64,000 bases of DNA from Piscibacillus sp052246295 (lineage in GTDB: Bacteria > Bacillota > Bacilli > Bacillales > Alkalibacillaceae), in NCBI GenBank assembly GCA_052246295.1, contig JBQQCO010000005.1; one strand, given 5' to 3'. The notes under the pieces are model-generated. The model had not been told where the DNA came from. It was given only the letters and a program-made list of their open reading frames with translations, and did no database searches. The position numbers and the translations under genes were made by a program. Below are positions 8,241 to 17,604 of the stretch, in pieces (within the stretch, counting starts at the first letter, position 1; each line of letters starts with the position of its first letter).

Positions 8241-10928
8241 TCATTTGTCTTTATTGGACTTATATGACAACCAGTTTTTTGCATCTGAAAAGATACGAAA
8301 AGTTCGATCATGAAGCAAAGGTACTTCAGGTATTGATTTTAAGAACTGTTTTCCATATGGTTTAGTCATAATTCGTTGATCTAATACGATAAACAAACCG
8401 TGATCCGATTCTGAACGAATTAACCTCCCAAATGCTTGCCTGAACCTTAATATTGCCTGTGGTAACATCCAATGGTAAAATGCATTCTTATTTCTTTCCT
8501 CTAGGTGCTTTGCTTTAACCTGGAACATTGGGTGATTTGGAGTATCAAAAGGTAAACGAACCATAACAACTATTTTAAGGGATTCATTATAAATATCAAT
8601 TCCTTCCCAAAATGAACTCGTTCCTAATAATAAGGCTTTATCTGATTTCTCAAAGAGTTTTTTAAGCTTCTCTCTACTTCCGGTTTGAACGCCTTGAGCT
8701 AATAACGGAATTTCTTGATTACGGTCTAACACTTTAATCATTTTGTAAACCGATTTCAACATTTCATAGGACGTAAATAAAATAACTGCTTTATCATTTA
8801 ATTCTTCAATTAAAGATATAGCAAAGGAAGCTACCGACTTATCAAACTCCTTAGAATCTGTTTGGGTTATGCTTGGGAAATCATTCGGTACATACATACG
8901 AACTTGATGTTGAAAATCATATGGAGAAGGTAAATACATACAATTTGTATTTTCACTAAGTCCTATATCATCTAAAAAGGAATCAAAAGAGTGATTCGTT
9001 CTAATTGTTGCACTCATTAATATCGTTGGTCGATCTTCCCTAATTATAGTTGACTGAATAAATGATTGAACCTGAACTGGTTCTATATTCAACTGAACAG
9101 AATTTTTAGCACCATCTTGGTCAATATCAATCCATCTAGCTTTAGAATCATCTTGTTCAAAAAAGGCAGTTAAAGTTAAACTAATTTCTTCCAGTTCTTC
9201 TATGACTTTATTTTTTGTGAGTCGTTTCCAATTATTGTTATATTTGTTTTGTTTTAAGATAGAAATTAATTGAGTTATATCAAGTAACAATTCATTTAAT
9301 TGTTGTTTTAAATGACCAGATAATATCACATTTAAATGATATTGATCTAAAGAAAGTTGAACCTTTCCCGTATCTGTTAATGAATCTTTTTCAGAATGTA
9401 AAAAGAGCACAGCTTGATGAATTGACCTAAAAAATTGATCCGCTGAGTGTTTAAGGCGTTCTACAGCTGTATGTTCAGTTAATTTTCCTACACTGTTTAA
9501 TACATGAGCAATAGATACATAGTCCAAATACTTACCGAGTTGCTTTTGGACTACTTCTTGCAATCTATGTGCTTCATCTATAACCAAATACTCATAATCC
9601 GTTAAACGCTTTGTTTTAAATAAATGGTCTACAATTAAAAAGGCATGATTAACAACCACTACTGATGATTTGCTAGACCGACTTAGAGCTAATTGGAAGT
9701 AAGAACCTCTTTGATCGTCTTCAAATGAGTTCTCTCCAGAGATAAATGGCCAAATTTCTTCACCTTTGGATGGCAATTGAATTTCATCCTTATCTCCTGT
9801 AAACGTATCAGTTAACCATACTAAAATAATTGCTAAACTAAGTGCTGAATCATAATTATAATCGTCAAATTCCTCTAAGTAATATCGTAATTTAGATAAA
9901 TTAACATAATGGTTTGGGCTTTTTAAAACGGATATGACATGATTCTGTTTTAATATTTTAGAGATCATGTCCCAATCACGGTTAATAATCTGATGTTGTA
10001 ATTGAATAGTACTTGTACTAATTAATGTTTTAGAATCGGTGGTTTGAGCAAAATAAATTGCAGCTATAAGATAGCTTAAAGTTTTTCCAATCCCAGTTTC
10101 AGCTTCTATAACAGCGTGTCGACGTTCTTTTAATGATTCAACGATTTGGTGCGCCATTTTAATTTGACCATCACGCAAAGAAAAGCCGTCTTGTTCATTA
10201 ATTTGATCAATAAATTCATCAAACGTCATTTTCTTTTGATCAGAGCCATTACTAAAGTAGGGTTTTAACTTCTTAACAGCAAATCCATTTTCAAAAACAA
10301 TATCCTTTGAAGTTTTTTTATACCTTTTATGCTGAATATTCTCTTCGACTATTTGTTCAACATCTCCATTAAAAAGGCGTGTTAACGGTAGAATTTGGTT
10401 AAGGGTTTCATAAGGCAACCACTCTAACTTATTCAATAATTTAATTAATAAAAGTCCTGTTACATATGCATCTGATAATGCACGGTGTGGCGAATAATGT
10501 TTTATATTTAAATAGCTCGTAATATCTTCTAGTTTAAAACTATCGGCAGTTGGAAATAATACTCTGGACATTTCAACTGTATCAATCACAGGTAACTGAA
10601 GTGGTTCATAACCATGTTGTATTAATGATTCATTTAAAAAGTTATAATCAAATTGTACTTGATGTGCTACAAAATAAGCATCTGTTAGATATGACAATAA
10701 TTCCGGAATAATATCCTTAAATTTAGGTGCGTTCTTTACATCTTCGTCTGTCATACCAGTAAGCTTTGTTATAAATGGTGGAATCGGTTGATCCGGTTTT
10801 ATTTTTGATGAATATTCTTGTACAATTTCTTTATTTTCTACAACGACCAGTCCTACTTCTATGATTTCGTCACCTTTTTTCACCGAGTGACCAGTCGTCT
10901 CTAAGTCTACAACGACAAAACGATTCAA
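8241..10928 (-). CDS. dinG: DinG-family exonuclease/helicase
   Basis: 895 aa. The N-terminal DEDD 3'-5' exonuclease domain has VVDLETTG (D8, E10), HQVQFDYNFLNE and HRALSDAYVT. An XPD-like superfamily 2 helicase core follows, with Walker A AETGIGKT (about 276-283) and the DEAH box VIDEAHRLQE (about 453), then C-terminal motifs GTSSFWEGIDI and AFGRLIRSESDHG. The cysteines of the Fe-S cluster in E. coli DinG are not evident, as in B. subtilis DinG, where the exonuclease replaces helicase activity. The start is a TTG preceded by GAGGTGG. A role in DNA repair or replication conflict is inferred from the family. Confidence 0.93.
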   Translation of the reverse strand: MNRFVVVDLETTGHSVKKGDEIIEVGLVVVENKEIVQEYSSKIKPDQPIPPFITKLTGMTDEDVKNAPKFKDIIPELLSYLTDAYFVAHQVQFDYNFLNESLIQHGYEPLQLPVIDTVEMSRVLFPTADSFKLEDITSYLNIKHYSPHRALSDAYVTGLLLIKLLNKLEWLPYETLNQILPLTRLFNGDVEQIVEENIQHKRYKKTSKDIVFENGFAVKKLKPYFSNGSDQKKMTFDEFIDQINEQDGFSLRDGQIKMAHQIVESLKERRHAVIEAETGIGKTLSYLIAAIYFAQTTDSKTLISTSTIQLQHQIINRDWDMISKILKQNHVISVLKSPNHYVNLSKLRYYLEEFDDYNYDSALSLAIILVWLTDTFTGDKDEIQLPSKGEEIWPFISGENSFEDDQRGSYFQLALSRSSKSSVVVVNHAFLIVDHLFKTKRLTDYEYLVIDEAHRLQEVVQKQLGKYLDYVSIAHVLNSVGKLTEHTAVERLKHSADQFFRSIHQAVLFLHSEKDSLTDTGKVQLSLDQYHLNVILSGHLKQQLNELLLDITQLISILKQNKYNNNWKRLTKNKVIEELEEISLTLTAFFEQDDSKARWIDIDQDGAKNSVQLNIEPVQVQSFIQSTIIREDRPTILMSATIRTNHSFDSFLDDIGLSENTNCMYLPSPYDFQHQVRMYVPNDFPSITQTDSKEFDKSVASFAISLIEELNDKAVILFTSYEMLKSVYKMIKVLDRNQEIPLLAQGVQTGSREKLKKLFEKSDKALLLGTSSFWEGIDIYNESLKIVVMVRLPFDTPNHPMFQVKAKHLEERNKNAFYHWMLPQAILRFRQAFGRLIRSESDHGLFIVLDQRIMTKPYGKQFLKSIPEVPLLHDRTFRIFSDAKNWLSYKSNKDK

Positions 10929-10961
10929 TTAAAACCCACCTCTTTTCTGTACCAAAAATAA

Positions 10962-10980
10962 AACTCCCACGCTGGGAGTT
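10962..10980 (-). terminator. Terminator of the panBCD operon
   Basis: aactccca / tgggagtt (8-bp stem, 3-nt loop) directly overlapping the panD stop, followed on the minus strand by TTATTTTT. It separates panBCD from dinG. Confidence 0.85.
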
Positions 10981-11362
10981 ACATCATTGTCATAGGGGCT
11001 TCTTCCGTCAGCAATTGTTCGATTTCGTTTGATTCATTTAAAATTGCAATTTTAGGCTGATGGTTTAAAGCATCTTCTTTCGTCATCATTGCATAAGACA
11101 TGATAATCACAATATCACCTTTCTGAACCTTCCTTGCAGCAGCTCCGTTAAGGCAAATGACACCACTATTTCTCTCACCAGCTATTACATAAGTTTCAAT
11201 TCGTTCTCCGTTATTGTTATTCACTATTTGAACTTTTTCATGAGGAAGTATCCCCACCAGTTCTAATATATCTTGATCAATCGTAACGCTACCAACGTAA
11301 TTTAGATTTGCTTCTGTAACCGTTGCACGATGGATCTTAGCATTCATTAGTGTTCTAAACAT
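10979..11362 (-). CDS. panD: Aspartate 1-decarboxylase proenzyme
   Basis: Makes beta-alanine for pantothenate. The proenzyme self-cleaves at Gly24-Ser25 (NYVGSVTID) to create the pyruvoyl cofactor; Lys9 in MNAKIHRATVT is also conserved. I start it at the ATG at 11362, 1 nt after the panC stop and 6 nt after a GGGAGTG site. This gives 127 aa, the usual length; a longer frame from 11377 lies inside panC. Last gene of the panB-panC-panD operon, with a terminator at its stop codon. Confidence 0.96.
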   Translation of the reverse strand: MFRTLMNAKIHRATVTEANLNYVGSVTIDQDILELVGILPHEKVQIVNNNNGERIETYVIAGERNSGVICLNGAAARKVQKGDIVIIMSYAMMTKEDALNHQPKIAILNESNEIEQLLTEEAPMTMM

Positions 11363-11363
11363 G

Positions 11364-12239
11364 TTATTCACTCCCATACTTAATAAAGCCGTTATGGTTG
11401 AGAATCAAATTATCAATTAGTCGTGCTTTCTGATAATAAATCGCAACCGCAATAATTATATCATGGTTTTTATCAATATCATCTAATAAATTAGGGAATG
11501 ATAAGCAATCCACATAGTCGACTTTACCTGTAGTGTGTTCATCTAAATAATTTTTAATAATTTCAATAACCTGGTGGCGTTCCCAGTTGGGATTATTCAA
11601 TATGTATTCTTGCCCCTTTAATAATGATTGGAAAATCTCAGAAGCCTCTGTTCGTTCTGAAGTAGTCAAATTTACATTTCTTGAACTTAATGCTAACCCG
11701 TCCTTTTCTCTAACTGTTGAAACAGGATTTAATCGAATATCGAAATTTAAATCGTGGATTAACGCGTCCACTACGGCGACTTGCTGTGCATCTTTTGAAC
11801 CGAAATAGACTTGATCTGGTTGAACTATATTAAATAATTTAGTTAAAACCGTAACGACACCCTCAAAATGCCCAGGTCTAGAACTACCACATAAGACGTT
11901 CGTTCGCTTAACGACATTCATTTCGATGGAAAGCTCATTTGGATACATCTCATCTACCGAAGGATAGAACACGACATCTACTCCGTCATTAGTTAATATA
12001 TTTTCATCTCTTAAAAAATCCCTTGGGTATTGTTCGAGATCTGAAGATTGATTAAATTGAAGTGGATTGACAAATACACTTACAGCGACAACATCATTAT
12101 GTTTTTTAGCCTCTTTTATTAGTGCTCTATGCCCTTCGTGTAGGTAGCCCATCGTCGGTACAAAACCTAATGATTGTCCCTTTTCTTTTACTGAGTAAAT
12201 AAATTGTTTCATTTCAACAATTTTATCTATTACTTTCAT
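11364..12239 (-). CDS. panC: Pantothenate synthetase
   Basis: Joins pantoate and beta-alanine with ATP through a pantoyl-adenylate, 291 aa. Nucleotidyltransferase signatures are the HxGH-type GYLHEGH (H34, H37) after VPTM and the KMSKS-like LSSRNVNL; QYPRDF and FGSKDAQQ form the pantoate and ATP pockets. Its ATG overlaps the panB stop (ATGA), with GGAGG upstream, so translation is coupled in the panBCD operon. Confidence 0.97.
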   Translation of the reverse strand: MKVIDKIVEMKQFIYSVKEKGQSLGFVPTMGYLHEGHRALIKEAKKHNDVVAVSVFVNPLQFNQSSDLEQYPRDFLRDENILTNDGVDVVFYPSVDEMYPNELSIEMNVVKRTNVLCGSSRPGHFEGVVTVLTKLFNIVQPDQVYFGSKDAQQVAVVDALIHDLNFDIRLNPVSTVREKDGLALSSRNVNLTTSERTEASEIFQSLLKGQEYILNNPNWERHQVIEIIKNYLDEHTTGKVDYVDCLSFPNLLDDIDKNHDIIIAVAIYYQKARLIDNLILNHNGFIKYGSE

Positions 12240-13072
12240 TTCGTTCCTCCATATAATCCCTTGAGTGCACCTTCATCTATAGAATAAGTATGTTCTTCCT
12301 TTGGAAATTCAGCTTCCTTAACTTCTTTGATATAAGAAGTTAAGGCTGAGTGAACCTGTTCATTCAAATTTGTGTATGGTTTCACAAATTTAGCTAATCG
12401 TTCTACCCCATACTGTAATAAATCATGATAAACTAATACTTGTCCATCACAGAATTTACCAGCCCCAATGCCAATTGTCGGGATGTGAACTTCTTCTGTT
12501 ATGATCTTAGCTAATTTCTCTGGAACACACTCTAGCACTAATGCAATAGCACCTGCTTCTTCTAAAGCTTTTGCATCTTCAATTAATCGTTTTGCATCTT
12601 CATTTGTTTTCCCTTGAACCCGGTAGCCACCCATGACATTAACAGTTTGTGGTGTTAAACCTATATGAGCAACAACAGGAATACCTGCTTTTGTTAAAGC
12701 ATTTACTTGTTCTAATACCTCTTGTCCACCCTCAAGTTTTAATGCTTGAGCTCCTGTCTCTTGAAATAATCTCTTAGCATTCTTCAATGTGTCTTCTAAC
12801 GAGATATTGAATGTCATAAAGGGCATGTCAACGACTGTAAATGTATTTGGTGCACCACGTTTAACTGCTTTACCATGATGAATCATATCTTCAATCGTTA
12901 CTGGAATGGTTGAATCATATCCTAAAACTACCATTCCAAGGCTATCTCCTACCAAAATCATATCAACTTCTGCTTGTTCACTTGCTTTAGCAGAAGGATA
13001 GTCATATGCAGTCATCATAGCAATCTTTTTTGACTCCTCTTTCAATTTTAAAAATGAACGATGCGTTTTCAT
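12236..13072 (-). CDS. panB: 3-methyl-2-oxobutanoate hydroxymethyltransferase (ketopantoate hydroxymethyltransferase)
   Basis: First committed step of pantoate synthesis, using methylene-tetrahydrofolate, 278 aa, TIM-barrel. Signatures: MMTAYDYPSAKASEQA, the metal-binding VGDSLGMVVLGY, EGGQ, VMGGYRVQGKT, the catalytic LVLECVPEKLA and GIGAGKFCDGQVLV. First gene of panBCD, preceded by birA by 11 nt. The start has an AGAGGTG site. BirA next to pantothenate genes is a conserved Bacillus neighbourhood. Confidence 0.97.
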   Translation of the reverse strand: MKTHRSFLKLKEESKKIAMMTAYDYPSAKASEQAEVDMILVGDSLGMVVLGYDSTIPVTIEDMIHHGKAVKRGAPNTFTVVDMPFMTFNISLEDTLKNAKRLFQETGAQALKLEGGQEVLEQVNALTKAGIPVVAHIGLTPQTVNVMGGYRVQGKTNEDAKRLIEDAKALEEAGAIALVLECVPEKLAKIITEEVHIPTIGIGAGKFCDGQVLVYHDLLQYGVERLAKFVKPYTNLNEQVHSALTSYIKEVKEAEFPKEEHTYSIDEGALKGLYGGTK

Positions 13073-13083
13073 CTAAACACCTC

Positions 13084-14055
13084 TCACCAAAGAATTTCAG
13101 CCGAATATAAGTGGTGGATCTGATTATCTTGGTCCATTACCATTAAGGCTCCATCTTCGTCTATTCCAAACACTTTAGCATCCCACTCGGACTGAGTTTT
13201 AATTGTTACCCATTCACCTAGTTTGTAAGCATAACTTTCCCACTTTTCTTTTATGGTGGAAAACCCATCTTCAATAAATAGATCAAATTTAGATTCTAAT
13301 TCATTTAACAAGTCTTTTAATACAATATTTAAATTAAAGAGCTGATCTGTTTCTATGTATAAAGAAGTTGCCTTATTCTTTTCGGATTCAAATAAATCTT
13401 GTTTCTCATGGTTCATGTTAATACCTATGCCGAGTATGATGTATTCAACAGCATCTTGTTCTGCTTGCATCTCAGTTAAAATACCTGCCAATTTTTTCCC
13501 GTTTATAAATAAATCATTTGGCCATTTGATTTTTATATCTATACCTCTTTTTGATAGATAATCAGCAATCCCAACAGCAGCTACTAACGTCATTTGAGAA
13601 GCACGTTTAGGTTCCACACCTTCAGGCCTTAAAATTGAACTGAACCATAACCCCACTCCATCTTTTGACTCCCAATACCTACGCATACGACCACGACCTT
13701 TAGTCTGTTCCTTAGCGACAACGACTGTTCCATGCTCTGCTCCTTCACGGGCAAGGTCATGAGCTACAATTTGAGTTGAGGTTACTTGCTCTTTATAGAC
13801 TAGGTTTTGTCCTAGCCATTCGGTTTTTAAATTCCATCTAAGGGCTGTTTCTGATAAATCATGAGGAGTTTCTACAATTCGATAACCTTTATTAGTAACC
13901 CCTTCGATTTGATAACCTTCCTTTTTAAGGGCATTCATGTGTTTCCAAATAGCAGAACGAGAAACTTGTAATTCTTCCGAAAGTTGTTGGCCAGATATGT
14001 ACGGCTGTTCATGATTTGATAGTAAATCAATTAACTTTTTTCTTGTACTTTCCAT
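13084..14055 (-). CDS. birA: Biotin operon repressor / biotin-[acetyl-CoA-carboxylase] ligase
   Basis: Bifunctional protein, 323 aa. The N-terminal winged helix-turn-helix (about 1-65, SGQQLSEELQVSRSAIWKHMNALKKEGY) binds bio operators. The central ligase domain holds the biotinyl-AMP loop KGRGRMRRYW, KWPNDLFINGKKLAGILTE and LGIGINMNH; a small SH3-like C-terminal domain ends the protein. It activates biotin and attaches it to the acetyl-CoA carboxylase carrier, and represses biotin genes. The start overlaps the end of cca by 25 nt, with AGGGTGAGGGA upstream. Confidence 0.95.
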   Translation of the reverse strand: MESTRKKLIDLLSNHEQPYISGQQLSEELQVSRSAIWKHMNALKKEGYQIEGVTNKGYRIVETPHDLSETALRWNLKTEWLGQNLVYKEQVTSTQIVAHDLAREGAEHGTVVVAKEQTKGRGRMRRYWESKDGVGLWFSSILRPEGVEPKRASQMTLVAAVGIADYLSKRGIDIKIKWPNDLFINGKKLAGILTEMQAEQDAVEYIILGIGINMNHEKQDLFESEKNKATSLYIETDQLFNLNIVLKDLLNELESKFDLFIEDGFSTIKEKWESYAYKLGEWVTIKTQSEWDAKVFGIDEDGALMVMDQDNQIHHLYSAEILW

Positions 14056-15236
14056 TCCCTCACCCTACTTTCAATCTCATGTCGATCGTTTCTAAGCTCA
14101 CCTATTACAATCAATCTCTCTATTTCAGTTAAGAAGTTACCGATCCATTTGCCTTTCTTTACATGGTCAAACCATTGAAGAAGGTCTTGGCCAGAAATCA
14201 CGATATCACTTCTAGACTTAATAGGGAGCATTAGATAACGTTTTTCAAGCTCTTCTATTGATGGTAATGGCGAGTCTAATAAGCAAATAATTTGATATAA
14301 ATCTTTCATTTGTTTACCTGATTTATATAAAACCCAATCTGATAGTCCTTGGTGCTTGTATAAATTATAGCACTCTACAATATGTATTGCTTGGCGTTTA
14401 ATTTGATTGGATACTTTATACGTCTTTATCCATTTTTGTAATGATACCTCGTAATCTAATAAGTAAAATAGGGCAAACATAACGCCAGGATGGTTTAATG
14501 GTTGATTAAAGTCTATTTTCTTTAATTCGAAAAATAGCTTATTGTTTTCATTAAATATTGGTAAAGAACCGTACATTCCTGAATCATCGATGACTTTTAG
14601 AGCGGCATTTATATAAGGTTGAGTGAAAAGTTTCATCATTTCATCAGTAATTCGTTCCACCGATATTTTGTTAAGCAAATGATGTAGTTCTTTAATAGCA
14701 TCCGTTGTATCCAAGTCCATATCAAAATTCAACTGACTGATAAAACGCACGCCACGAAGCATTCGTAACGGATCTTCCTCAAAACGTTCCTGTGGTGAAC
14801 GAACCGTTCGAATTAATTGTCGTTCTAAATCCTTTTTACCCTCAAATGGATCTAAAATTTCTCCATGACGATTCATGGCTATGGCATTAATAGTAAAGTC
14901 TCTTCTACTTAAATCCAAATTAATATCTTTGACAAATGACACTTCACTCGGGTGACGGTAATCCTGATAATCGCTTTCTGTTCGATAGGTGGTGACTTCA
15001 AAGGATTCTCCATTATGTAAAACTAATACCGTACCATGTTCAATGCCGACTGGAACAGTTTTAGAGAACACTTGTTGAACCTCTTGTGGAGTCGCGTTTG
15101 TTGCAATATCAATATCACCTATTTGACGATTCACTAAATAGTCTCTTACAGCACCACCAACCAAATAACTTTCATATCCATGTGCTTCAAGCTGCTTCAT
15201 AATAGGTTCTGCTTTTTGAAAAGGTTCTTTTAACAT
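14031..15236 (-). CDS. cca: CCA-adding tRNA nucleotidyltransferase
   Basis: Builds or repairs the 3' CCA end of tRNAs, 401 aa from the ATG at 15236 (AGGGTGG five bases upstream; a GTG at 15245 is less likely). Class II nucleotidyltransferase head: SYLVGGAVRDYLVNR, then the metal-binding DxD in GDIDIAT, the RRDFTINAMA-type motif (RRDFTINAIAMN) and the nucleotide-selecting ERFEEDPLRMLRGVRF helix. The C-terminal part is all-helical. It is in the mgsA-bshA-cca-birA cluster, 15 nt after bshA. Confidence 0.95.
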   Translation of the reverse strand: MLKEPFQKAEPIMKQLEAHGYESYLVGGAVRDYLVNRQIGDIDIATNATPQEVQQVFSKTVPVGIEHGTVLVLHNGESFEVTTYRTESDYQDYRHPSEVSFVKDINLDLSRRDFTINAIAMNRHGEILDPFEGKKDLERQLIRTVRSPQERFEEDPLRMLRGVRFISQLNFDMDLDTTDAIKELHHLLNKISVERITDEMMKLFTQPYINAALKVIDDSGMYGSLPIFNENNKLFFELKKIDFNQPLNHPGVMFALFYLLDYEVSLQKWIKTYKVSNQIKRQAIHIVECYNLYKHQGLSDWVLYKSGKQMKDLYQIICLLDSPLPSIEELEKRYLMLPIKSRSDIVISGQDLLQWFDHVKKGKWIGNFLTEIERLIVIGELRNDRHEIESRVREWKVQEKS

Positions 15237-15251
15237 GATTTCCACCCTGCA

Positions 15252-16379
15252 TTAGCTATTTAATAACTGATCGTATATAGCCTCATACTTCTTTACAATT
15301 AATTGAGAATTGAAATTATGAAAAGCATATTCTTTAGCATGTTTAGAAAAATCATTCCATAACTCATCGTTAGATAATAATCTAATCGCCTTACTTGAAA
15401 TATCTTCTATGTTACCAACTTCGCATACATAACCATTTCTTCCATCTACTATAACTTCTGGTATTCCTCCAACATTTGTACCAATACAAGGAACCCCACT
15501 AATCATTGCTTCTAAAAGTACTAATCCAAAACTTTCTTTTTCTGAAAGCAAAAGTTTTAAATCACTTATATTCAATAAGTCATGTACGTTATCTTGTCTT
15601 CCAAGAAACAGAACATCTTGGTCCAATCCAAATTCTTGCACTAAATTCCTAATACGCAAATGTTCAGGGCCATCCCCAACTAGTAAAAGTTTAGCATCCA
15701 TACGCTTCTTTACTTCATTAAAAACTCTCACAACGTCTTCTACACGTTTAACTTGCCTGAAGTTTGAAATATGTATTAACACTTTCTCATGTTCACTGAT
15801 CCCAAACTTATATTTCAAATCTTCTTCCGTTAATGTTGCTTCCTTCACAGGTTCAATAAAGTTATACACAACATTAATGGGTTTTTGGACCTGAAATGCC
15901 TCTTCAGTTTGTTTCTTTAAACTTTTAGAAACAGCTGTCACTTCATCGGATTCTTCAATCGCATAACGAATCATATGTTTAAGATTATTATCAACACCTA
16001 AAATTGTAATATCAGTTCCATGTAGAGTTGTCACAATTTTAACTTCACGTTCTGCCATTTGTTTGGCAAATATAGAACAAATCGCATGTGGTAAAGCATA
16101 ATGCGCATGAATAATATCTAATTTTTCCCGATCAATAACTTCAGCTATTTTACTGGCTAAAGCTAAATCATATGGCGGATTCTTAAAAACGGGATAATTT
16201 GAGACTTCTACTTCATGAAAGTAGATATTAGGATATAGTCTTTTTAGTCTAAACGGCATGGTCGTTGAAATGAAATGTACTTCATATTGTTGTTCTGCAA
16301 GTTGGATTCCTAGTTCTGTAGCAACAACACCAGAACCACCAACTGTTGGGTAACAAACAATACCTATCTTTTTACTCAT
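15252..16379 (-). CDS. bshA: N-acetyl-alpha-D-glucosaminyl L-malate synthase (bacillithiol step 1)
   Basis: GT4-family glycosyltransferase of 375 aa joining UDP-GlcNAc and L-malate, the first step of bacillithiol synthesis. It has IGIVCYPTVGGSGVVATELG at the N-terminus, the HAHYALPHAI loop, TTLHGTDITILG, the donor-site ISNFRQVKR and the EX7E segment ESFGLVLLEAMISG. Its ATG lies 8 nt inside mgsA, so the two are coupled. In B. subtilis the deacetylase gene bshB1 sits between mgsA and bshA; it is absent here. Confidence 0.94.
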   Translation of the reverse strand: MSKKIGIVCYPTVGGSGVVATELGIQLAEQQYEVHFISTTMPFRLKRLYPNIYFHEVEVSNYPVFKNPPYDLALASKIAEVIDREKLDIIHAHYALPHAICSIFAKQMAEREVKIVTTLHGTDITILGVDNNLKHMIRYAIEESDEVTAVSKSLKKQTEEAFQVQKPINVVYNFIEPVKEATLTEEDLKYKFGISEHEKVLIHISNFRQVKRVEDVVRVFNEVKKRMDAKLLLVGDGPEHLRIRNLVQEFGLDQDVLFLGRQDNVHDLLNISDLKLLLSEKESFGLVLLEAMISGVPCIGTNVGGIPEVIVDGRNGYVCEVGNIEDISSKAIRLLSNDELWNDFSKHAKEYAFHNFNSQLIVKKYEAIYDQLLNS

Positions 16380-16788
16380 CGTATCTTACTCTCTTTTCTT
16401 TAATTGCACGCCAGTCTAACCAGCCACTTCCAAGTCCCCTTATTAAAATTTCAGCAGAGGCTTCATTTGTTGCTAATGGAACCTTATACACATCACATAA
16501 ACGTAGTAATGCTGAAACATCAGGCTCATGAGGTTGGGCTGTTAACGGATCTCTAAAGAATATAATCATATCCATCTCGTCATCAGCAATTTTGGCGCCT
16601 ATCTGTTGGTCTCCACCTAACGGACCACTTTGAAAACGATGAATGGTTAAACCTGTTTCATTAGCAATCATTTTTCCGGTCGTGCCAGTTGCAAATAAAT
16701 CATGCTCGGTAAAAATATCCTTATAGGCTGTAATAAAATCTATTAAATCTTGCTTCTTTAGATCATGAGCAATGAGTGCAATATTCAA
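16372..16788 (-). CDS. mgsA: Methylglyoxal synthase
   Basis: Converts dihydroxyacetone phosphate to methylglyoxal and phosphate, a glycolytic bypass, 138 aa. Signatures: NIALIAHDLKKQDL at the N-terminus, TGTTGKMI phosphate site, FQSGPLGGDQQIG and FFRDPLTAQPHEPDV, which carries the catalytic Asp. I choose the TTG at 16788 as start: it aligns with the usual family start and lies 6 nt after AGGTG; a GTG at 16797 would add three residues. Between dapB and bshA. Confidence 0.95.
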   Translation of the reverse strand: MNIALIAHDLKKQDLIDFITAYKDIFTEHDLFATGTTGKMIANETGLTIHRFQSGPLGGDQQIGAKIADDEMDMIIFFRDPLTAQPHEPDVSALLRLCDVYKVPLATNEASAEILIRGLGSGWLDWRAIKEKRVRYDE

Positions 16789-16800
16789 AATAAACACCTA

Positions 16801-17604
16801 CTATTCCATTAAATTTTCTAAACCGTATACAAAATGGTCAATCTTCATAACCTCTTCCACTGCAAATTTAACACCACTCATAAATGATTGGCGATCAGTC
16901 GAATTATGATTAATCGTAAGGGTTTGTCCACTTTGACCAAATATGACTTCCTGTTGAGCTATGAACCCTGGTAATCTTATGCTATGGATATGCATCCCAT
17001 CTAACTCTGCACCTCTAGCACCATCCATCGTTTCATGTTCATCTGGATGACCTTGCTTTTGTGATGTTCTCACTTCCCTAATAAGTTGTGCTGTTTTAAC
17101 AGCTGTACCTGAAGGAGCATCTAACTTTTCATCGTGGTGCTTTTCGATAATTTCAACATTAGGAAAGTATTTAGCTGCCATTTGAGAGAAACGCATCATT
17201 AATACTGCACCAATAGCGAAGTTCGGCGCAATTACGATTCCTGTTTGTTGACTGCTACTTAATTGCTTTAATTCTTCCAACTGTTCTTCAGAGAAACCTG
17301 AGGTCCCAATTACAGGTCTTATGTGATTATGTAAAGCTAATTTCGTATGTTTATATCCCGTTTCAGGGTTCGTTAAATCAATGAACACATCTGCATTCAA
17401 TCGCTCGAATGCTTCTACTGCATCTGTATAAATTGGTGCATCTAAATTAGGTAATCCATCAACTTCTTTAATTGATTGCCCATTATGTTTACGGTCAATA
17501 CAACCAACTAAATTAAAGTTCTCCGTATTCTCAATCATTTTAAGGGCTTCAGTTCCCATTTTCCCTCTTGGTCCTGCCAACATTACGTTAATCGTGTTAG
17601 TCAT
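16801..17604 (-). CDS. dapB: 4-hydroxy-tetrahydrodipicolinate reductase
   Basis: NAD(P)H-dependent step of the lysine, meso-diaminopimelate and dipicolinate pathway, 267 aa. The N-terminal nucleotide site is LAGPRGKMGTEA, and the catalytic motif is EKHHDEKLDAPSGTA. The ATG at 17604, 7 nt after AAGGAG, gives exactly the B. subtilis length; the longer frame to 17649 is inside ypjD. It overlaps the ypjD stop by 8 nt. It supplies diaminopimelate for the wall and dipicolinate for spores. Confidence 0.96.
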   Translation of the reverse strand: MTNTINVMLAGPRGKMGTEALKMIENTENFNLVGCIDRKHNGQSIKEVDGLPNLDAPIYTDAVEAFERLNADVFIDLTNPETGYKHTKLALHNHIRPVIGTSGFSEEQLEELKQLSSSQQTGIVIAPNFAIGAVLMMRFSQMAAKYFPNVEIIEKHHDEKLDAPSGTAVKTAQLIREVRTSQKQGHPDEHETMDGARGAELDGMHIHSIRLPGFIAQQEVIFGQSGQTLTINHNSTDRQSFMSGVKFAVEEVMKIDHFVYGLENLME

